Positions 57,984 through 64,000 of a stretch of 64,000 bases of DNA are shown piece after piece. The DNA is from Rhodocollybia butyracea. Lineage: Eukaryota; Basidiomycota; Agaricomycetes; Agaricales; Omphalotaceae. The notes below the pieces were generated by a model. The model had not been told where the DNA came from and made no database searches. It saw nothing but the letters and a program-made list of their open reading frames with translations. The translations under genes were made by a program, and so were the position numbers. Every line of letters begins with the position of its first letter. Within the stretch, counting starts at the first letter, position 1. The stretch is taken from contig JADNRY010000086.1 in the NCBI GenBank assembly GCA_015501585.1, positions 1-64,000 on the forward strand. Direction: 5' to 3'.

Positions 57984-60002
57984 CCCAGTGAGAATCGACA
58001 ATGGGATGAGCTGGACACAGCCGGAAATGTATGTGAATCTGGAAATTTCCAGGTCACTGCCAAATATCATCCGGATTATTGCTGTTATTACGGACTGGTA
58101 TGGAAATTCCAGGCAAATTTTATCCGTACGATCGCATACAAACAGTTTTTCTGGTGATATCTGGAATTATCTGGGACTATCTGGGTAATCCGGTTTATTA
58201 GTCACTACTACGCTACTACATATTACTACTGTTACCACTACTACTACGCCTCCTCGTCCCTTCCCCATAGCATACACAGCATACACTCAAATTCAATTCC
58301 ATCGGTTCTAGTACAAAAAAGATTAGTGAATAATTGATCGAGAATCTCGCGCGTAGTACTCACACGTGCCCAAGAGTCCATCCATGTCATAGATACGGCC
58401 ATCACACAAAGTGCGCTTGTGTCATGAATGCACTCGCCTGTAAGGAACGTATCAGAACATGTGTCAGTCAGTAGACACCAAGAACTCACCAGGATACGCT
58501 TTGCTACTACCAAACTTAGCATATAACCAGCTCTAATCAGAAGGACTTTCCCAATGTGCCAAGATGTGTCAAATCGGATAAGAAAGTGGATAACTGGGGG
58601 AACCTGTCTTTGGAAAAGAGATGGAGCTAGCTGAAGCTGAGATCTGTGATAAGACTGGCGGCAATGAGAGAACAATCAAAGGAAGAAGGACGATAGCGAG
58701 GGACTGACAGGAGGAGAGGGTCCTAGATGGTGGTGGTACGAAAGAGAGAGCAGGTGTGGGAAATCCCCAAAAAAACAAGTTGCTGTTATGCTGGGGGCCG
58801 AAATCTTGGGGCGATGCTTTCTCAGTCAAATATTTGAGTAGAACTTGAATGAAACTTATACGACAGAATAAGTCATTCAAGGAACGGTCGAGCTAAAATA
58901 CTTAGAGAAATGAAACAGATCAAGATCTTCTGCATTTTGTGTGAAAAAAAAGGCAAAACCAGCGAAATCACCTTTACAGTTTCGGTCTCCTTCCAGATTC
59001 TTCTGCAAATTTCCATATACCCCCAGGTATTTCCATATTTTTCCGGCTCTGCCCGAATTGACTTGATCTGTTTCATTTCTCTAAGTATTTTAGCTCGACC
59101 GTTCCTTGAATGACTTATTCTGTCGTATAAGTTTCATTCAAGTTCTACTCAAATATTTGACTGAGAAAGCATCGCCCCAAGATTTCGGCCCCCAGCATAA
59201 CAGCAACTTGTTTTTTTGGGGATTTCCCACACCTGCTCTCTCTTTCGTACCACCACCATCTAGGACCCTCTCCTCCTGTCAGTCCCTCGCTATCGTCCTT
59301 CTTCCTTTGATTGTTCTCTCATTGCCGCCAGTCTTATCACAGATCTCAGCTTCAGCTAGCTCCATCTCTTTTCCAAAGACAGGTTCCCCCAGTTATCCAC
59401 TTTCTTATCCGATTTGACACATCTTGGCACATTGGGAAAGTCCTTCTGATTAGAGCTGGTTATATGCTAAGTTTGGTAGTAGCAAAGCGTATCCTGGTGA
59501 GTTCTTGGTGTCTACTGACTGACACATGTTCTGATACGTTCCTTACAGGCGAGTGCATTCATGACACAAGCGCACTTTGTGTGATGGCCGTATCTATGAC
59601 ATGGATGGACTCTTGGGCACGTGTGAGTACTACGCGCGAGATTCTCGATCAATTATTCACTAATCTTTTTTGTACTAGAACCGATGGAATTGAATTTGAG
59701 TGTATGCTGTGTATGCTATGGGGAAGGGACGAGGAGGCGTAGTAGTAGTGGTAACAGTAGTAATATGTAGTAGCGTAGTAGTGACTAATAAACCGGATTA
59801 CCCAGATAGTCCCAGATAATTCCAGATATCACCAGAAAAACTGTTTGTATGCGATCGTACGGATAAAATTTGCCTGGAATTTCCATACCAGTCCGTAATA
59901 ACAGCAATAATCCGGATGATATTTGGCAGTGACCTGGAAATTTCCAGATTCACATACATTTCCGGCTGTGTCCAGCTCATCCCATTGTCAATTCTCACTG
60001 GG
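57984..60002. mobile_element. 2.0 kb near-perfect palindrome (fold-back element)
   Basis: Arms 57984-58924 and 59062-60002 (941 bases each, mirror sum 117986) flank a 137 bp spacer. One substitution was noticed near the outer ends (57994 against 59992); the rest reads as identical. Each arm contains the same 143 codon frame (58244-58675 minus, 59311-59742 plus; MFSHCRQSYHRSQLQLAPSL start), which has no recognisable domain. No target duplication is visible. It sits within duplicated sequence and takes the place of the 330 bases present at 46831-47160 in the parent copy. A transcript across it would fold into a long hairpin. Confidence 0.85.
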
Positions 60003-60141
60003 GTTATTACGTGTCACTTGTCTGTTGTACTACTAGCCATTAAAGTTTAGTCATCACCTGTATTTCTCACCAACTCACGATACGAAACAACGAACAACGG
60101 ATTTTTTTTTTTGCCTTTTCATTATTTCATGTGTGCGCTAT
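60003..60141 (+). repeat. segmental duplication, second copy, middle part
   Basis: Matches 47163-47285 (CACTTGTCTGTTGTACTACT, then CAACTCACGATACGAAACAA). Ends with CGCTAT, which is repeated after the next element. Confidence 0.7.
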
Positions 60142-62913
60142 TATGGAAAGCCGGAAGGGCCTGCCCTCTTTAAGTCTGTGTGATCACTGATCGGGTGGAC
60201 CCAGGACACCGCGCGCAAGCGCCTGCGCAATGCTCACTTGCACTTATCATGTATACCAAGTGTGAAACACATATAAGTATACCTCAGCAGTGTACTAGAC
60301 AAACAATTTTATAAGAACCTGTGACACATGCACAAGTATAGACTAGATATGATTGTAACTTGACTAAGTACGGGTTTCACAACCAGATAAATAAAGTATA
60401 AACTCGGGCTCTCGGAGGTGTACTTGACAAACAACTGAGGGGGAAAGGACAGTAGTAAGTTCAGTATATAAGTATGTAAGTACTCAAAACTGCCAAGTCA
60501 TCATGGACAGGCACTCGGATAAAAGAAAAGATAGGATAAATAATATAAGGAAAGGTTGAGGAAAGGGGGGATTAAGGCCCCCCCTACAAGGTTAAAACAT
60601 AAGATGATGCGAAACGCGTCCCGCCTACTACGGGGGCAGAAAGGCAGGGGATTCCTTGGCCCGAAGTTTTTCCTTCAACACCAAGGACATCCACAAGCTC
60701 GTTTCCCAGTTTGCATCAGTCACCTCCAGGCCAGCCAAATTCCGTAACTGGTTGCTTGCTGGATTTAGTTAATAAGAGTGCAAATCACTAAGCGGATCAC
60801 TACTAATTACAGGTATACAAGCTAAACTTCTAAAGGCTTGCCTCAGTGACACTTGGCAAAACTCTGCCAGGGAAAATAGCTGGGCCTTCAATTATCAATA
60901 ATCATGCTATCATTAGCATGATTATTGAAGGCCCAGCTACTTATTCCCTGACTGTTTAGAGAGGGCCAAGAAGGCAATGAAGGGTGCAAGACCAGGCAAA
61001 GAAAAGGGACAGGAGGGAATGAACGAGAAGGGAATAAGGGGAAAGGGGAAAGTGAACTTGGAGAAGAAAGAAACAGAGCCAGGGTGTCATTGTCACCGTC
61101 TCAATAGTGAGAAAGAAGCAATGCGGGCTCAGAGGAGAGACAGAGACAGATGGCAATCATGAACAACTTGAAGATCCAAGAGAGATTTTTTTGAAATCTG
61201 GTAAGCCTGAGAGCCGGAGAGGGAGACAGAAAACATTTGTTTTGCATTGAAGCATACATTATACATACCTCATTTTTTGGCACTTGTACACTCTATGACT
61301 GTTAGCAAACCATTTTAGTTGTTTCAGGTCCTTTGAGTCATTGTACATTCTGTACTACTTGGGGAACATCAATCAACCAAGTGAGCTGGCTGAAAGGTAT
61401 TGTCTGGCGGTGTTCCCTTTGCAGTGAATGACTCCAGCTCACACAATTAAAGCCATTCTTGTCACTTGAGGTCAATAATCTTGCAAGTATTTTGGGACCC
61501 GCCAGAATATGATGCTAAATTCTGATTCTGCATACTTGTAGAAAGCTGTCCATAGACACCCTTTATGGTACATCCATGGGTACCTGTATACTAGTATGTA
61601 GCCATAACCATAAGCCATGTCTTAAGCGTAAGGTGTACATGTAAGTATGTAAAGTCTGAATAGATAGGTACTATGGGCTCTCCTCCAATCCATTTATGGG
61701 AGAACTCAGAGAAACATATGCAGAGGGAGGATGGCCACGATGCATGCTTGATGCACACCCTCCTACACACTAGCCTATAGAGGTAAATGGGGAGGATCTC
61801 CCTTTCGACTCGGAGGCGCACAGCACCTCCCGGAAACCGCTCTGGAGTCTGGCCACAAAAAAAAAACCGCTGCACTATGGCTCAGGGTTTGCACTACTGT
61901 ATAGTTTTGACCAGGTGTTCAGTCATGGGTCACGGGCAAAAAATCTAGTCTCCCATAGGCAGACTCGTTATACACTGACGATCCATACAGATGTGTGTAT
62001 ATAGAGTCTGCTAGTTCCCACGGGGTCAGTGCAGCGCATGAAAATTAAGGCACAGTCACAATAATGTGTTCAAAGTTACTCGCGTTTCCTCTTAGTGTCA
62101 ATGTGTTTCTGCAATTGGAGCATCCTTTTCTACAACTCTTATAGTATTTTTAGTCTTCATAAATGGTTTATATTGATGCAATCAGTGTAATCTACTTTAC
62201 CGGCAAAAAGACCGGCAGCAACCAGCGTGAGAAACACTGGCTTGAGTGCCTACAACTATGTCGTCTAAAGCAGTCAAACTCGCATAGATCATTCTTCAAT
62301 TTTAGACTAAGCTTTTTCTACAACAAAAATCATTATTTTGATGCTCTTGCTCAGTGTGAACGAGCATGAGGAAGTGTTATAACGCCCTTTACGCATTCCG
62401 CGGACCGTGCGGTGGCGATGCAAAGCTTACTAATACTTTTCATCAGCTGCAGCAGGTGCGCGGCTACTATAGGACTACAAAAAATCTGGGCTCGGATTTA
62501 ATTCTTTCTTGAGTTTTCGGATTTTTTCGGTATTTATTTTGGTTAAAATTTCCGAAATGTGTGAACAGTTGGTCAAAACTATATGGTACACAGGCACGGC
62601 CGTAACCAATAAAGGTCATAGTACTTATACCAATACTATAAATAACAATCAAACAACAGATAACTCGTATGGGTCCTACTGTAAACTTTATACGAGATTA
62701 TGGTTGCCAGTACTAGGGTACAGAACATACTACAGTTGCTCAAGCCAAGCATCATGATGGCCTCACAATGCAACATACTATAGATGAATATTCTACTCAT
62801 ATATATGTCAGCTACAGGCGCTCTGGAGGCGCTTACATGCGGTGTCTTGGGTCCTGCCCTCGGATCAATGATGAATCGGACTTAAGAGGGGCAGGCCCTT
62901 CCGGCTTTCCATA
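60142..62913. mobile_element. 2.8 kb non-autonomous TIR element
   Basis: Terminal inverted repeats begin TATGGAAAGCCGGAAGGGCC on both strands and extend about 70-90 bases with mismatches, including GGACCCA and AGACACCGC blocks. CGCTAT flanks both ends (60136-60141 and 62914-62919) as a 6 bp target duplication, and the parent duplication (47285-47300) shows the uninterrupted sequence. No transposase frame is present: frames at 60556, 60977, 61591 and 62163 are short and unlike any transposase I know. The superfamily is unassigned. Confidence 0.8.
60868..60950. repeat. strong hairpin inside the TIR element
   Basis: TAGCTGGGCCTTCAAT ... AATCATGCT pairs with AGCATGATTATTGAAGGCCC and AGCTA, with a six-base loop (ATCATT) and a seven-base bulge on the left side. 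The outer CAGGGAA/TTCCCTG extends the stem. Confidence 0.8.
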
Positions 62914-64000
62914 CGCTATAGCATATACTTAGGGAGTTGCTTGATAGGAAGTTGTAAGCAACTCTTGTGAGATGTATTGTTGGTGGTCTTTTGAGACTGA
63001 TACTCTTTCCATCTGTATCTGATACTCAGACATCATTGACATGTATCGATACACGATACATCTTTCATCCATCTTTCCACATCTGATATATCATTCAAGC
63101 GCTCTTTTGGATATCTGCTATACATTACTGGATCAGCCTGGCATCTCGTAACCTTACCATCCCCATCATAGGTATCATCCAAGTCCGATCCAAGTATAGC
63201 CAAGCATCCCATTGAGTCTATCCCATTAAGTGTCCTCATCATGAAGTATCGTCAAAGTATCCCATCACCTCAGTATTAAGTACCATCATGATTCATCTCC
63301 ATCCCATCTAATCCGTGTATTCACCGTGTATGCATCATTGTGAGAGCTAATGATGATTGCTCACTCAATGATGCTCCTCAATGCTCCCTGTTCCAATGCC
63401 CTACACATTCCAGTGTTCCAGTGTTCCAGGCTTCAATGTTCAACTTCCAGTGTTCCAGTGTTCCAGTTGTTCCCACTGCAACCAGAACATTTCATCCCTA
63501 GCCCGAGGGCATTAAGTTATCCACTCTTCGAAGGAAATCAAAAGTTTTGTCGAAGGTAGAATAGCGCAGAACTTAATAAGAATTGTAAGTAGTAAATGAA
63601 ATTGGACTAAACCGTACAAAACCTAGTGAGACCTATTGAGACCTAAAGCTGAAACCCTGGGCATTTCTTGCAGGAATAAGATCATTATTTTTGATATTTG
63701 GTATAGGAGACTACGAGTTATGCAATCATTTGCGATGTATGCAATGCAATGTATGGGCTGGTGTATTGTACAAGTTCAATAAGAAGGTGTAAAGGAGGTG
63801 TGTAAGTCGGTGTATACCAAGCTATAGAGTATACTTATAGCAGCCCACAACAAGCACAGCTCGACACAGACTCGGATCGGATCAACAGGTCGACAGGTAT
63901 GCCCATCTCCTCCTAACCCAGCTCCTCCTAGCCCATCCCAAGTTTTCTCAACAATGATGAATCACAAATCATGATGTGTAAGAGCCCTGACTCTTAATTC
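62914..64000 (+). repeat. segmental duplication, second copy, last part
   Basis: It aligns with about 47290-48350, including the TATCGATACACGATACATCT block, the AAGTATC-type degenerate repeats (63170-63290) and GGTGTAAAGGAGGTGTGTAAG. It runs to the window end. No gene is supported. Confidence 0.65.

Noticed and set aside
1..64000. Telomeric repeats or rDNA at the ends or in the palindrome
   Set aside because: No TTAGGG-type arrays and no rRNA-like sequence were seen.

Overview
The window is a piece of a basidiomycete (most likely Agaricomycete) nuclear genome. The reasons are genes split by 48-92 nt GT-AG introns, a NACHT-WD40 STAND gene of the type expanded in mushroom-forming fungi, hAT and Copia relics, and large amounts of repeats. 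There are no bacterial operons, RNA genes or CRISPR arrays that I can support. The ends of the window are repeat-derived.

Layout. 1-1985: LTR-like retroelement remnants. 1986-8202: three members (one dead) of a multi-exon gene family that I do not recognise, here called family A/B. 6190-40881: a giant inverted duplication (palindrome) with arms 6190-21879 and 27150-40881 and a 5.3 kb spacer. Mirror positions sum to about 47071 in the outer part and about 49029 in the inner part. The shift is explained by one 1947 bp transposon (11205-13151) with an 8 bp target-site duplication that sits in the left arm only; the right arm keeps the empty site. The inner arms and spacer are filled by roughly 100 bp minisatellites, 60 bp minisatellites, hAT fragments and Copia reverse-transcriptase fragments. 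38869-42933: an A gene and a B gene head to head, the same arrangement as the A pseudogene and B gene at 1986-6068. 43020-45380: a diverged copy of the right-arm segment 33420-36330.

A small three-exon gene (33448-33951, 119 aa) was assembled by hand. It is intact in the right arm, frameshifted in the left arm, and decayed at 43063. It lies just downstream of a 31 bp terminal-repeat-like motif (33385-33415). An inverted copy of that motif (6159-6189) lies just downstream of gene B. The paralogous locus at 42934-43062 joins B directly to the small gene. The 27.3 kb segment 6159-33415 therefore behaves like an insertion with terminal inverted repeats, a possible 4 bp target duplication, and a paralogous empty site.

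45896-46645: a serine-rich conserved fungal protein. Its segment (about 45957-48350) is duplicated at 57122-64000, where a 2.0 kb near-perfect palindrome (57984-60002) and a 2.8 kb terminal-inverted-repeat element (60142-62913) interrupt it. 50134-54487: a NACHT-WD40 gene with 14 highly similar WD repeats, broken by two one-base expansions of the same A8 tract. 54488-57121 has only weak coding potential. Apart from the tandem A/B/small-gene module, the genes show no shared pathway; the main theme of the window is repeated duplication, inversion and insertion.
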